From NCBI RefSeq assembly GCF_000196175.1, contig NC_005363.1:2046001-2110000 (forward strand): 64,000 bases of DNA. Direction: 5' to 3'. This DNA is from Bdellovibrio bacteriovorus HD100 (GTDB lineage Bacteria; Bdellovibrionota; Bdellovibrionia; Bdellovibrionales; Bdellovibrionaceae). The notes below the pieces were generated by a model. That model worked only from the letters and a program-made list of their open reading frames with translations, was not told the DNA's origin and ran no database searches. The position numbers and the translations under genes are program-made. Below, in pieces: positions 51,801 through 60,870 of the stretch (the first letter of the stretch is position 1; each line of letters opens with the position of its first letter).

Positions 51801-52557
51801 TGCTGATGGCACCAGCCTGCAGATAAGCTTTGCCGCGATCCGGATCATTCACCGTCCATAATGCCACCGGAATGCCGCGCTCTTTATAGGCGCGCACTTC
51901 TTTCGGCGTGATGAAGCGATAATCCAAATTCAAAGCGTTCACCCCGATATACGGAGCCAGCCAAAGCTTTTTAAGGTAGATTTTATTTTCCGGATCACTT
52001 TCCCCCGTCGCCAGCAGCGCCCGTGGCACTTGCGGCAAAAGGTGACTTAAGCGCCAAATTGAGATGGGATTGAAACTTGAAAACATCACACTCTTTTCGC
52101 GCTGATACTTTTGCACCAGTCCTGCCACGTGCTTTTCCAGACGCGAATCAAATACAGTGTTGCTCTTGATTTCAATATTGATGGAATCCGGAATTTCTTT
52201 GGACGCCAGCACTTCTTCCAAAGTGCAGGCCCCCGCCCATTTTTTCAGATCCGCCGCCGTCACCTCGGACACGCGCAGATCCTTTCCGGCAATACGCTTC
52301 AGATCCCCATCATGAAACACCACCGGCACTTCATCCTGGGACAAACGCACATCCAGTTCAAACATCTGAAAACCCATTTCCCGGGCCTTCACAAAAGAAG
52401 AATAGGAATTTTCCTGAGCCCCGGCTTTCCAGAATCCACGATGAGCCTGCCAAGCCGGAGGTCTTACCCCTTCCATCGGCCAGGCTTGCGCCTTCCAGGT
52501 TCTATGGCGATACAGCAAAGAAACTGCGACGGCCAGCCCCACCAGCAAAACGATCAT
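51760..52557 (-). CDS. Glycerophosphodiester phosphodiesterase (GDPD)
   Basis: 265 residues. It cleaves glycerophosphodiesters from deacylated phospholipids into glycerol-3-phosphate and an alcohol. An N-terminal hydrophobic anchor (IVLLVGLAVAVSLLY) is followed by a TIM barrel with QAHRGF, ENSYSSFVKA, FELDVRLSQDEVPVVFHD and INIEIKS, the usual His and acidic metal and catalytic residues. WTVNDPDRGKAYLQAGA near the end is also typical. Its start overlaps the stop of the large AsmA-like gene (TAATG). Confidence 0.9.
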   Translation of the reverse strand: MIVLLVGLAVAVSLLYRHRTWKAQAWPMEGVRPPAWQAHRGFWKAGAQENSYSSFVKAREMGFQMFELDVRLSQDEVPVVFHDGDLKRIAGKDLRVSEVTAADLKKWAGACTLEEVLASKEIPDSINIEIKSNTVFDSRLEKHVAGLVQKYQREKSVMFSSFNPISIWRLSHLLPQVPRALLATGESDPENKIYLKKLWLAPYIGVNALNLDYRFITPKEVRAYKERGIPVALWTVNDPDRGKAYLQAGAISIISDVEKSADSFS

Positions 52558-54512
52558 TAACGCCGCGCCTTTTCTTCCACAAACTGCGGAAGTTCACGCG
52601 TGCCTTGAATCTGCCAGCGCCGCTGGATTCTGCCATCTTTCACCTGCACATGCCCTTTCAGGCGGGCCCCTTCATCCCAGGAACCTTCCGTACTCAGTTT
52701 GCCCGTGCGTGAAGCCTGGGCCTGGAATCCCTTCCAGGAAAATTCTTTAGAGCTTTTCGCCCCAAGCTGCCCGGTCAGACCTGTCAGATTCAGAACTCCT
52801 TCATGCCACCACGAATTCAAAGTCACCGGGCGCAACACTTCGGCCGTCGGTGAATTTGGAGACACCTTCATTGACTGCACCTGGGCGTTCAGCAGAACCT
52901 CCCCCTTGCTCCAGTCAAAGGAAGCCCGAGTTTTCCCCAAGGCCACACCTTCCACATCCATGGAATTCAAACGCAGCAACCCTTTCAAGGACTGCACCTT
53001 GCCTTCACCAAAGCGCAGATCACCATCCAGACTCATCAACCCGATCTCACCACCGTTGGTCATCAATTTTTGCACCGGCAGTGCCAGCTGCAATTCATCG
53101 ATATGGGTTTTCACCGCCACAGTCTTAAAATCACGATCTGCGCGCAGACTCAAATCCCCGACAAAGACGCCGCCACGGGGCTCTACACGTTTAATCTGAA
53201 AGCTCCACTGATCCTGATCCAGGGCAATGTCTCCGACCATGCTTTCAATCACCTGCAGCTCACGCTGGCCTTTGTTGGAAAAAACAAACTCAAGACCCGC
53301 GTGTTCACCACTCATGCGCATTTTCTGGTCCGAGACCACTTCCGCACGTCCCGTGAAGCTGCCCAGATGGCCCAATATGCTGGTTTGTTTGGAGCGATTC
53401 AAAAGCACCAGCAATTTTTCGATATCCAGTTTTTTCACATCGATTTGAATAGGCTCATACTTCAGGGGCTCGATGGAGCTGATGTTGATTTTTTCAACAT
53501 GCATCTCTCCCAGATCACCTTCCATGCGCAGGTCGCGGATCTCCAGGGGCAGAGTGCGGATTTCATCCACCGGACCCACCATGCGCGCCTTGGAGGACAT
53601 CCACACCTGACGACCATTAAGATCCCGCGACGCCAGCTGATACTTTTGCAGAATCGCCAGAATCTGACTGAGCGGAATGTGCTTCAAATCAGTTTCAACC
53701 GCCAGCAACTGATCGCCCAGGGTGTAGTTGGCAATCACACTGTAGTGCCCTTCACGCCAGTTCCCAAAGAAATGCGCCTGCACGGCGGCTTCCGGGGACT
53801 CCTTGTATTGCAAATAAAGATTTGCATGCGACAGATAGTCCCCGACCTGACTGTCTTTCATCAAGTGGGTTTTGGCAGTGACTTCAATGACTTTCGGCTC
53901 AAAGGATTTCACCTTCACCGCAAAGTTCATCAGCTCGGTGGAATACTGTGGATGTTTGGCGGAAGTGATCTTCAGCGTGCCCACAGAAACGCCACGGACA
54001 TCGTTGCGGTATTTTTGACTTTGTTCTGATGGCGACAGCATCACCGCCGGTCTTGGACGACTGGCCGGGATCTGCTCGGGGTCCGTAGGGTCACAGTTTT
54101 TGAAGTCCTCGCGCAAGATCAGATTCACACTGTTGGCTTCCACCACACGCACCGGGGCCTTGCCCTGAATCAGATTCAGGAAAGACAATGGCAGACGAAG
54201 TTCATCAATTTCCATCACCGGCGATGCCCAGCAGGTCTGCGCAGATTCCATGCGCACATTGGTGATGATCACTGCAAAGCGCGGCAGAATGCCGTTGCTC
54301 AGACTGACATAGGCAGAACCAAAGCTGACTTTGACGTCCTTATGAATGTGACTTGCGGCTTTTTCAATTCGTGCTGCCAGCCTTGATGGCGACAGCAGGG
54401 ATTTCGTGGTGTAACCAAGAAGAAACGCCAGAATCAGACCCGTCAGAAGAATGGTCATTCCAGGTTGTTCAGCTATGAGATGTCGGTCTGAGAGGCGTCT
54501 GCGCGAGTCCAT
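52557..54512 (-). CDS. Large AsmA-like envelope protein
   Basis: 651 residues with one N-terminal membrane segment (MTILLTGLILAFLLGYTTKSLL) and otherwise repetitive beta-strand sequence, e.g. EVDELRLPLSFLNLIQGKAPVRVVEANSVNLILRED-type units of 'strand-turn-VNLIL'. This is the texture of AsmA/TamB-like bridge proteins that span the periplasm and help move lipids; family membership is tentative. ATG 54458 is an alternative start. It is coupled to the GDPD gene, a link that would fit phospholipid handling. Confidence 0.6.
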   Translation of the reverse strand: MDSRRRLSDRHLIAEQPGMTILLTGLILAFLLGYTTKSLLSPSRLAARIEKAASHIHKDVKVSFGSAYVSLSNGILPRFAVIITNVRMESAQTCWASPVMEIDELRLPLSFLNLIQGKAPVRVVEANSVNLILREDFKNCDPTDPEQIPASRPRPAVMLSPSEQSQKYRNDVRGVSVGTLKITSAKHPQYSTELMNFAVKVKSFEPKVIEVTAKTHLMKDSQVGDYLSHANLYLQYKESPEAAVQAHFFGNWREGHYSVIANYTLGDQLLAVETDLKHIPLSQILAILQKYQLASRDLNGRQVWMSSKARMVGPVDEIRTLPLEIRDLRMEGDLGEMHVEKINISSIEPLKYEPIQIDVKKLDIEKLLVLLNRSKQTSILGHLGSFTGRAEVVSDQKMRMSGEHAGLEFVFSNKGQRELQVIESMVGDIALDQDQWSFQIKRVEPRGGVFVGDLSLRADRDFKTVAVKTHIDELQLALPVQKLMTNGGEIGLMSLDGDLRFGEGKVQSLKGLLRLNSMDVEGVALGKTRASFDWSKGEVLLNAQVQSMKVSPNSPTAEVLRPVTLNSWWHEGVLNLTGLTGQLGAKSSKEFSWKGFQAQASRTGKLSTEGSWDEGARLKGHVQVKDGRIQRRWQIQGTRELPQFVEEKARR

Positions 54513-54552
54513 GACCTATTCTCACAGAGAAGGTCATGGACCGACAAGAAAA

Positions 54553-55041
54553 TTACTTATACTCGAAGGAGATGATTTCAAACTCTTTATCGCCTTTAGG
54601 ACTTTGCACCGTTACGGTGTCAGAGTCTTTTTTACCGATCAGCGCGCGCGCCAAAGGAGACAGGATGGAAATCATGCCCTTTTTCACGTCCGCTTCATCC
54701 ACACCCACGATCTGGTATTGGAAGGTTTCTTCGGACTCAGTGTCTACGATCTTCACAAACGCACCGAAAACAATACGATCCGCTTTGATTTGCGCTGTAT
54801 CGATAACATCAGCACCAGCCAATTTGCCCTGAATTTCAGCAATACGACCTTCGATCATAGCCTGGCGCTCTTTAGCGGCCTCATATTCGGCATTCTCAGA
54901 GATATCGCCTTGTGCGCGAGCTTCTTCGATCGCCAGAATCACGGACGGTCTTTCTTCCAACAGAAGCTTTTTCAACTCTGCATCCAGCAGCGCTTTTCCG
55001 CGGATGGTCATAGGAAGTTTATCAGGTGTAGCAATAGCCAT
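54553..55041 (-). CDS. greA: Transcription elongation factor GreA
   Basis: 162 residues. GreA enters the RNA polymerase secondary channel and triggers cleavage of backtracked RNA. The N-terminal coiled coil ends in the catalytic tip RAQGDISENAEYEAAKERQ with the acidic pair Asp/Glu, and the C-terminal FKBP-like domain contains GVDEADVKKGMISILSPLARALIGKKDSD. GGAG precedes the ATG. Located 40 bases from the AsmA-like gene on the same strand. Confidence 0.96.
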   Translation of the reverse strand: MAIATPDKLPMTIRGKALLDAELKKLLLEERPSVILAIEEARAQGDISENAEYEAAKERQAMIEGRIAEIQGKLAGADVIDTAQIKADRIVFGAFVKIVDTESEETFQYQIVGVDEADVKKGMISILSPLARALIGKKDSDTVTVQSPKGDKEFEIISFEYK

Positions 55042-55170
55042 TTCAGCTCCAGTGTTAGAAGGACATTTGTTTTACAGGATTCTGGCGGGCTTTTCAATGC
55101 ACTTATGACGCTTAGCAATACTAAGGGTTCTGAAGTATCCTTTTCGGATGCGGGGCATTACAATTAGGCC

Positions 55171-55434
55171 ATGGGCGCCAAGAAAAAGACTGAAATCATC
55201 TGCCGTTGCAATAACGTGAGTCGTGAGACCATCGAGCAGGCCATTAAAAACGGCGCCACCACCCTGAACGACATCTTTGACACAACCTCAGCCGGGGTTG
55301 GCCCCTGCGGGGGCTCTTGCCGCCGCAAACTGGGACCTCTTTTGGACTATTACCTGAAAAACGGGACCTTCCCCGACAAGATCACTGAAGACCTCAGCGG
55401 AAAAGCTCCGGCGCCCCAAAAAAAGGACACTTAG
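55171..55434 (+). CDS. BFD-type [2Fe-2S] protein (small)
   Basis: 87 residues. A BFD-like domain occupies most of the chain: IICRCNNVSRETIEQAIKNGATTL with Cys11 and Cys13, and VGPCGGSC with Cys46 and Cys50. The second pair is C-x3-C, one residue wider than the usual C-x2-C. Such domains bind a 2Fe-2S cluster and act as electron or iron partners (bacterioferritin-associated ferredoxin) or as modules of larger enzymes. The gene ends by overlapping four bases with a convergent BFD-domain gene. Confidence 0.8.
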   Translation: MGAKKKTEIICRCNNVSRETIEQAIKNGATTLNDIFDTTSAGVGPCGGSCRRKLGPLLDYYLKNGTFPDKITEDLSGKAPAPQKKDT

Positions 55435-55868
55435 GCGGTCTTTTTACCCAATCTGAAATCGATGATTTTTTGAACCTCGGGACGACAGGTCCCGCAGTTG
55501 GTGCTGGCATTGGTCTGACGACTGACCACGTCCGTGGAATGTGCGCCCGCTATGATGGCCTGATCCACGGTGTGCACAGAAACAGAACGGCAGTGACAAA
55601 GCTCTTCCTCGCAATACGGGAAAGCCCACTCGCCACGCAGACGCAAAATCATTTCACGCAACAACAAACTGGAATGATCCTGCCCTTCCGGCACCGGCCA
55701 CTTCTTCAGGTCCGCCCCAAAGTTTTTGCGCATAGTCTGCATCATATCCATAAATTGGGAACAACCCATGATCGAAACCTTTTCAACCGCTCCGGGTGCC
55801 TGGGCATTATCCCCCTGGCATTGCACTTCAATAAAATCACGGCCCTCGAGCTCTACTTTGATCTTCAT
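55431..55868 (-). CDS. BFD-type [2Fe-2S] protein with extra N-terminal domain
   Basis: 145 residues. The C-terminal 60 residues are a BFD-like domain, CHCRSVSVHTVDQAIIAGA then TNCGTC, with Cys91, Cys93, Cys125 and Cys128 in the classic C-x-C...C-x2-C spacing. The N-terminal 75 residues (KVELEGRDFIEVQCQGD, SIMGCSQFMDMMQTMR) form a separate unrecognised small domain with Cys17 and Cys36. It is tail to tail with another BFD protein. Confidence 0.78.
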   Translation of the reverse strand: MKIKVELEGRDFIEVQCQGDNAQAPGAVEKVSIMGCSQFMDMMQTMRKNFGADLKKWPVPEGQDHSSLLLREMILRLRGEWAFPYCEEELCHCRSVSVHTVDQAIIAGAHSTDVVSRQTNASTNCGTCRPEVQKIIDFRLGKKTA

Positions 55869-55977
55869 AATAACCTCTGATTTTAGTGTAAAAATCCAGA
55901 TTCCCCAAGGCCAGTTGTGCTGCTAATCAAACCCACCTTGGTCTTGTCGAAGCCCGCCCCAACTGCAAGAATAAGAC

Positions 55978-56733
55978 ATGGCAAAAAAAGAACATGTCGA
56001 GCTGGTTCCCATCTTTGATGACAACTACGTCTTTATCCTGACTGATGATGCCACCCAAAAAGCTGTGGCAGTGGATCCGGGTGATGCGGGCCCGGTCATT
56101 GACTTCTTGCGCGCAAATAAGCTCGACCTTGCCGCAATTTTACTGACTCACCATCACTCCGATCACATTGGCGGAGTGGGTGAGCTGAAGGCCGCCTTCG
56201 ATTGCCCCGTGTATGCCCCCCAAAAAAACCAGAAACAGATCCCCGTGGCGGATCAATGGCTGAAAGAGGGTGATTCAGTCACTTGCGGCCCGTGGGACTT
56301 CACCGTTATGGAACTTCCCGGTCACACACTGGGACACATTGCTTACTGGAATCAAAAACACAAATGGCTTTTTTCAGGTGATGTGATCTTTGGACTGGGC
56401 TGCGGAAGACTGTTTGAAGGGACCTTTGAGCAGGGTTATGAAAGCCTTCAGCGCATCAAAAAGCTGCCACCACAGACGCTGATCTATTGCACTCATGAAT
56501 ACACTAAAAGCAATCTGGAGTTCTGCCGTATTCTGACGAATCAGGACAACACGCCCATCACCGGAGATTCAGAGGCATTGGAGCTTTATGCCAACGAACT
56601 TTCCAATCGCCGGGAACTGAACCTGCCCAGCGTTCCGTTGAAGCTTTCCATCGAGGAAAGCGTCAATCCGTTTTTGCTGGCCCGGGACGTGGAGCAGTTC
56701 CGCTATCTGCGTGAACTGCGCAACCGTCAGTGA
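55978..56733 (+). CDS. gloB: Hydroxyacylglutathione hydrolase (glyoxalase II)
   Basis: 251 residues. Metallo-beta-lactamase fold enzyme that hydrolyses S-D-lactoylglutathione in methylglyoxal detoxification. LTHHHSDHIGGVGELK is the HxHxDH metal motif, LPGHTLGHIAYW supplies the next His, FSGDVIFGLGCGRLFEG the bridging Asp, and YCTHEYTKSNLEFC the last His. The C-terminal HAGH domain is short but present (RELNLPSVPLKLSIEESVNPFL). The stop abuts the end of the convergent epimerase gene. Confidence 0.92.
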   Translation: MAKKEHVELVPIFDDNYVFILTDDATQKAVAVDPGDAGPVIDFLRANKLDLAAILLTHHHSDHIGGVGELKAAFDCPVYAPQKNQKQIPVADQWLKEGDSVTCGPWDFTVMELPGHTLGHIAYWNQKHKWLFSGDVIFGLGCGRLFEGTFEQGYESLQRIKKLPPQTLIYCTHEYTKSNLEFCRILTNQDNTPITGDSEALELYANELSNRRELNLPSVPLKLSIEESVNPFLLARDVEQFRYLRELRNRQ

Positions 56734-58104
56734 TCAGTCGGTCTTCGTGGGCAGCGTTCCCATATTGGCGATATAGCGGCGGCGGAACGCAAAGATGTTT
56801 TCAACATCCTTTCTGACAAAACGGTTTGAAACCAGCCATCCCAAAAAGCCCATCGGCATGCGGTAACGAACCCGGTCCACCAGCAAGGTCCCGCCACAGA
56901 ACGGACGGAATTCATGTGTGTGATGCCACAGCCGGTACGGACCTTTCAACTGATTGTCGACGAACTTAAAAGGCGGCTGCCATTCGTCGATCTCGGTTTT
57001 CCATTTGGCCGGAACGCCATGAATTTTCAGACGATAGTCAATCAGCGTGCCCTGACCGATTTCCGGCGTCGACATTTTCTCGATCAGAAAATTCAGGGTT
57101 GGTGGTGTGATGCGCTCCAGATTGTGGGCGTCTTTGAAAAACGGAAAAAGTTTTTCCGGCGGAGCCGGCACAAACTGCTCGGCAACGAAGATCTCTTCCC
57201 CCATTTTAAATGGCAGACAAATTTCACTCAGAGCTTCCAAAAGATTTTCATAGTGGAACTTGTACCCCAGACTGAGCGCCTTTTCCGGCTGCATACGCAC
57301 CGAAGCCACCAAGGATTTAGCCAGCTCTCCGAACAAAATATTCAAGGCAAACAGCGGCACGGCCGGCCCCAAACGAGTCCCCAGGGACTGCACCAGTGTT
57401 TCTGAAAACTCGCGATTGGTCACCGGATGCGGGGCCCCGCCATTCAAGGCGCCTTCAACTTCATGATGTTCCAACGCAAAAACATACAGTCCGACAATGT
57501 CTTTCAGATGAATCCAGCTCATCCATTGTTTGCCGTCCCCCAGGATTCCACCAACACCGCTGCGGAACGGGAACAGCATCTGATCCAGAGCCCCGCCTTG
57601 TCTTGCCAGCACAATCCCCGTACGCACAAAAACCGAGCGCCCCGGAGCTTTGGCGGCTTCGGACTCCCACTCTTTGCAAAGATTTGCCAGGAAATCATCT
57701 CCATGCGAAGCATACTCGGTCAGACTTGTGTCTTTCTGATCCCCGTAGATCCCCATGGCAGAGGAGGTAACAAAACACTTTAAATCTTCTGGAAGACTTT
57801 GCACCAAATGGCGCGTTCCGATCACACGGGACTGGTAAATGCGTTTTTTCTTATCCTCTGTCCAGCGTTCACCGGCGATGGATTCACCCATCAGGTTGAT
57901 GACAGCCTCAACTTTGGCCAGACGGGAGTCATGCAGAGGACCGGCATTCAGGTCCCCCTCTATGATCTCACAGGGAAATGGCAGCAGTTCGCGGGCCTTG
58001 GCTTGATCGCGACTGACAACATATAGATCATGACCTTTTTCAGCCAAAACCTTTCCCAACTCCCGCCCAATCAATCCGGTCGCACCCGTAATCAGAATTC
58101 GCAT
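56734..58104 (-). CDS. TIGR01777 epimerase fused to an SRPBCC ligand-binding domain
   Basis: 456 residues in two parts. Residues 1-295 are a TIGR01777-type short-chain reductase: ITGATGLIGRELGKVLAEKGHD for NAD(P), INLMGESIAGERWTEDKKK, SSAMGIYGD, and the C-terminal GALNGGAPHPVTNREFSE. Residues about 300-450 are an SRPBCC (START-like) domain beginning FVAEQFVPAPPEKLFPFFKDAHN. In other bacteria these are usually separate neighbouring genes. It is nine bases downstream of the photolyase gene, a recurrent neighbourhood. Substrate unknown. Confidence 0.85.
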   Translation of the reverse strand: MRILITGATGLIGRELGKVLAEKGHDLYVVSRDQAKARELLPFPCEIIEGDLNAGPLHDSRLAKVEAVINLMGESIAGERWTEDKKKRIYQSRVIGTRHLVQSLPEDLKCFVTSSAMGIYGDQKDTSLTEYASHGDDFLANLCKEWESEAAKAPGRSVFVRTGIVLARQGGALDQMLFPFRSGVGGILGDGKQWMSWIHLKDIVGLYVFALEHHEVEGALNGGAPHPVTNREFSETLVQSLGTRLGPAVPLFALNILFGELAKSLVASVRMQPEKALSLGYKFHYENLLEALSEICLPFKMGEEIFVAEQFVPAPPEKLFPFFKDAHNLERITPPTLNFLIEKMSTPEIGQGTLIDYRLKIHGVPAKWKTEIDEWQPPFKFVDNQLKGPYRLWHHTHEFRPFCGGTLLVDRVRYRMPMGFLGWLVSNRFVRKDVENIFAFRRRYIANMGTLPTKTD

Positions 58105-58113
58105 GACTGTCTC

Positions 58114-59421
58114 CTACTTTTTCAGAACTTTGGTGAAGGCCTGCAAACAGCGCCCTCGGGCTTCGTTGTGATCCACCATCGGCTGCGGATATTCATCCGT
58201 TCCATATTCTGGAACCCATTTTTGCACATACTTGCCATCAGGATCAAACTTCTCAAACTGGGTTTGCGGGTTGAAGATTCTAAAGTACGGAGCCGCATCA
58301 CAGCCCGACCCCGCCGCCCACTGCCAGTTGCCATTGTTGGCTGAAAGATCATAGTCCAAAAGTTTTTTGGCAAAGTACCGCTCCCCTTCATACCAGTGAA
58401 TCAACAAATGCTTGCACAGGAAGCTTGCCACCACCATACGCACCCGGTTGTGCATATAACCAGTGGCATTCAGCTCACGCATTCCCGCATCCACCAGGGG
58501 ATAGCCGGTGCGCCCTTCGCACCACTTTTGAAAGTCGGCCTTGGACTTGCGCCAGGCGATCTTGTCGTACTCAGGCCGGAAACTTTGATTTTCCACCTGC
58601 GGAAAATGCCAAAGTATCTGCATAAAGAAATCACGCCAAATCAGCTCACTCAACCATACAGGGGAATACTTTTTCGCCTCACGCGCAAGCTCCCGCACGC
58701 TCAACGTTCCAAAACGCAAGTGCAGCCCCAGGTGCGAGGTGCCCTTTTCGTCGGCCGGAAAATCCCGCGTGGCGTGATAGGTCTTCAGCATCTTGGTGGA
58801 AAGATCCATGGGCGGGAACTCGATATTACTGCGCTCAAAGCCAAGGCTTTTCAGTGTCAGCAGCGGTTCTGCTTTTTTGACCTTGGCATAACTGCTTTCA
58901 TACAGATCATTGGGATAGGACTTCAGATAAAACTCTGACAGGTTGGCCAGCACTTTGTTTCTGTAGGGTGTGTACACCGTGTAAGGCTTGCGGGCATCCG
59001 TCAGAATCTCATCTTTTTCAAACAAACACTGATCCTTGAAAGTCAGAAACTCAATGCCGGCTTTAGCCGCCCAAGCGGCGACCTTTTCATCACGTTTGCG
59101 GGCAGCAGGCTCATAGTCATGATTGGCGTAAATGGCCTCGACTGCCATTTCATCCGACAGGGTCTTAAGAACCTCCAACGGCTTTCCATGGCGCACAATC
59201 AAATCTGATTTTTTGGCGTTCAATTGCTGTTTCATGTCCTGAATCTGCTCATAAATGAATGTCACCCGCGCATCCGCCGGGTCGTCGAGATTCTCCAGGA
59301 TCTCAGAATCAAAGATAAACAGCGGTAACACCGCAGAGCGTTCTTTCAGAGCATGATACAGCCCCGCGTTGTCATCTAGACGGAGATCGCGGCGGAACCA
59401 AAAAAGTGTGACTTTTGACAT
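58114..59421 (-). CDS. phrB: Deoxyribodipyrimidine photolyase (class I CPD)
   Basis: 435 residues. Light-driven repair of cyclobutane pyrimidine dimers with FAD and an antenna chromophore. N-terminal alpha/beta domain TLFWFRRDLRLDDNAGLYHAL. The C-terminal FAD domain contains LRFGTLSVRELAR, WRDFFMQILWHFP, GYPLVDAGMRELNATGYMHNRVRMVVASFL and NNGNWQWAAGSGCDAAPYFRIFNP, all class I hallmarks including the Trp chain region. It is slightly shorter than E. coli PhrB (472). Likely co-transcribed with the epimerase fusion. Confidence 0.94.
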   Translation of the reverse strand: MSKVTLFWFRRDLRLDDNAGLYHALKERSAVLPLFIFDSEILENLDDPADARVTFIYEQIQDMKQQLNAKKSDLIVRHGKPLEVLKTLSDEMAVEAIYANHDYEPAARKRDEKVAAWAAKAGIEFLTFKDQCLFEKDEILTDARKPYTVYTPYRNKVLANLSEFYLKSYPNDLYESSYAKVKKAEPLLTLKSLGFERSNIEFPPMDLSTKMLKTYHATRDFPADEKGTSHLGLHLRFGTLSVRELAREAKKYSPVWLSELIWRDFFMQILWHFPQVENQSFRPEYDKIAWRKSKADFQKWCEGRTGYPLVDAGMRELNATGYMHNRVRMVVASFLCKHLLIHWYEGERYFAKKLLDYDLSANNGNWQWAAGSGCDAAPYFRIFNPQTQFEKFDPDGKYVQKWVPEYGTDEYPQPMVDHNEARGRCLQAFTKVLKK

Positions 59422-59469
59422 AGGAATAAAAGTTTAACATTTCGCCTACTTAAGGTAAATTGGGATTCT

Positions 59470-60870
59470 ATGGATGAAAAAAAGTCTGCCAAAAAACATA
59501 CAAAAAAGATTGAGAAGATCAAATCCTCGGTCTTTTCACGCAGCCTTTCTTTGGCCAAACTGACCATCCAGGCCGGAGCCTCCATCGCCCAGCACGGGGT
59601 CACCACCGCCTTAAAATCCAAAGAATCCAAAGAAGAAACCTGGAAGCAGCTTTTGCAAAGCCAGGCTCAAAACATCAGTGCCGAGCTGGGCGAACTCAAG
59701 GGCAGCCTGATGAAGGCCGGGCAGATGCTTTCCATGTATGGCGAACACTTTCTGCCGCCGGAAGCCAATGAACTGCTGAAATCCCTGCAGCATGACTCCC
59801 CACCCCTTTCATGGGAGGCCATCGAGCCGACCTTAAAAAAACAATTGCCCCCGGAAAAGCTGGCCCTTCTGGAGATAGAGAAAGAAGCCCTGGCTTCGGC
59901 TTCCATGGGCCAGGTTCACCGTGCACGCATCAAAGCCACCGGCGAAAGCATTGTGCTTAAAATCCAGTACCCGAATGTGGATCGTGCTATCGACAGCGAT
60001 CTTCGGGCGATCAAGACACTTCTGGGGACCTTGAAGCTTCTGCCAAAGGACTTTAACATGGATCCGGTTTTTGCCGAGGTCCGTGAAATGCTGGTTCAGG
60101 AAACCGACTACGAACTGGAAGCCCGCCTGACTGAAGACTTTCACAACCGCCTTGCTGGCGACAACCGCTTTGTCGTTCCGAAAGTCATTCGTGAGTTTTC
60201 AGGCCCCCGCATTCTGGCCACCACCTTTGAACGGGGCCTGCGCGCCGATGATTCCCTGATCCAAAGCCTGCCACAGGAAAGACGCAATCGCCTGGCTCTG
60301 AATTTTCTGGATCTTTATTTCAAAGAGATCTTTGAATGGGGTGTGGTTCAGACCGATCCTCATGCCGGCAATTACCGCATCCGCATTGATCCCCAGGGAC
60401 GGGACCAGTTGGTACTTTTTGATTTCGGCGCAACCCGTTCCTATGATCTGGATTTCCTGGCTCCGTACCGGCGCATGGTCAAAGGTTCTCTTTTGAATGA
60501 CCGGGATCTTTTCATGAAGGCCGCCATGGACTTAAAATTTGTCCATGACAATGATGACCCCGTACTGAAGCAGGTCTTTGAAGAATTCTGCTTTGAAACG
60601 GTCGAACCCTTCATCGAGTACACCGACCCCCGTAACAACCAGGGCCAGATCGCCGCTGACGGAACTTACGACTGGAAAAACACAACATTGCCCCAGCGAC
60701 TTTCCCGAAAAGTGTTTCAGATCATCCGGGGCTTCCACTTTCGCACACCACCACGCGAAATCATCTTCCTGGATCGTAAGACCGGCGGGGTGTTTATCTT
60801 CCTGGCGGTTCTGCGCGCCAAAGTGCGTGGGCGTGATTTGCTTCTTAAGTACATTGAAAGGATCTCTTAG
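59470..60870 (+). CDS. ABC1/UbiB-family atypical kinase
   Basis: 466 residues. The family motif KxGQ is in GSLMKAGQMLSMYGEHF; ASASMGQVHRARIKATGESIVLKIQYPN is the A-rich loop plus ATP-binding Lys, QTDPHAGNYRI is the catalytic loop and LFDFGATR the metal-binding DFG equivalent. Members (UbiB, Abc1/Coq8) support ubiquinone or lipid metabolism and have ATPase activity. The start is one turn of helix before a basic segment, and no membrane helices are found at the C-terminus, unlike E. coli UbiB. It abuts the TlpA-like gene. Confidence 0.9.
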   Translation: MDEKKSAKKHTKKIEKIKSSVFSRSLSLAKLTIQAGASIAQHGVTTALKSKESKEETWKQLLQSQAQNISAELGELKGSLMKAGQMLSMYGEHFLPPEANELLKSLQHDSPPLSWEAIEPTLKKQLPPEKLALLEIEKEALASASMGQVHRARIKATGESIVLKIQYPNVDRAIDSDLRAIKTLLGTLKLLPKDFNMDPVFAEVREMLVQETDYELEARLTEDFHNRLAGDNRFVVPKVIREFSGPRILATTFERGLRADDSLIQSLPQERRNRLALNFLDLYFKEIFEWGVVQTDPHAGNYRIRIDPQGRDQLVLFDFGATRSYDLDFLAPYRRMVKGSLLNDRDLFMKAAMDLKFVHDNDDPVLKQVFEEFCFETVEPFIEYTDPRNNQGQIAADGTYDWKNTTLPQRLSRKVFQIIRGFHFRTPPREIIFLDRKTGGVFIFLAVLRAKVRGRDLLLKYIERIS

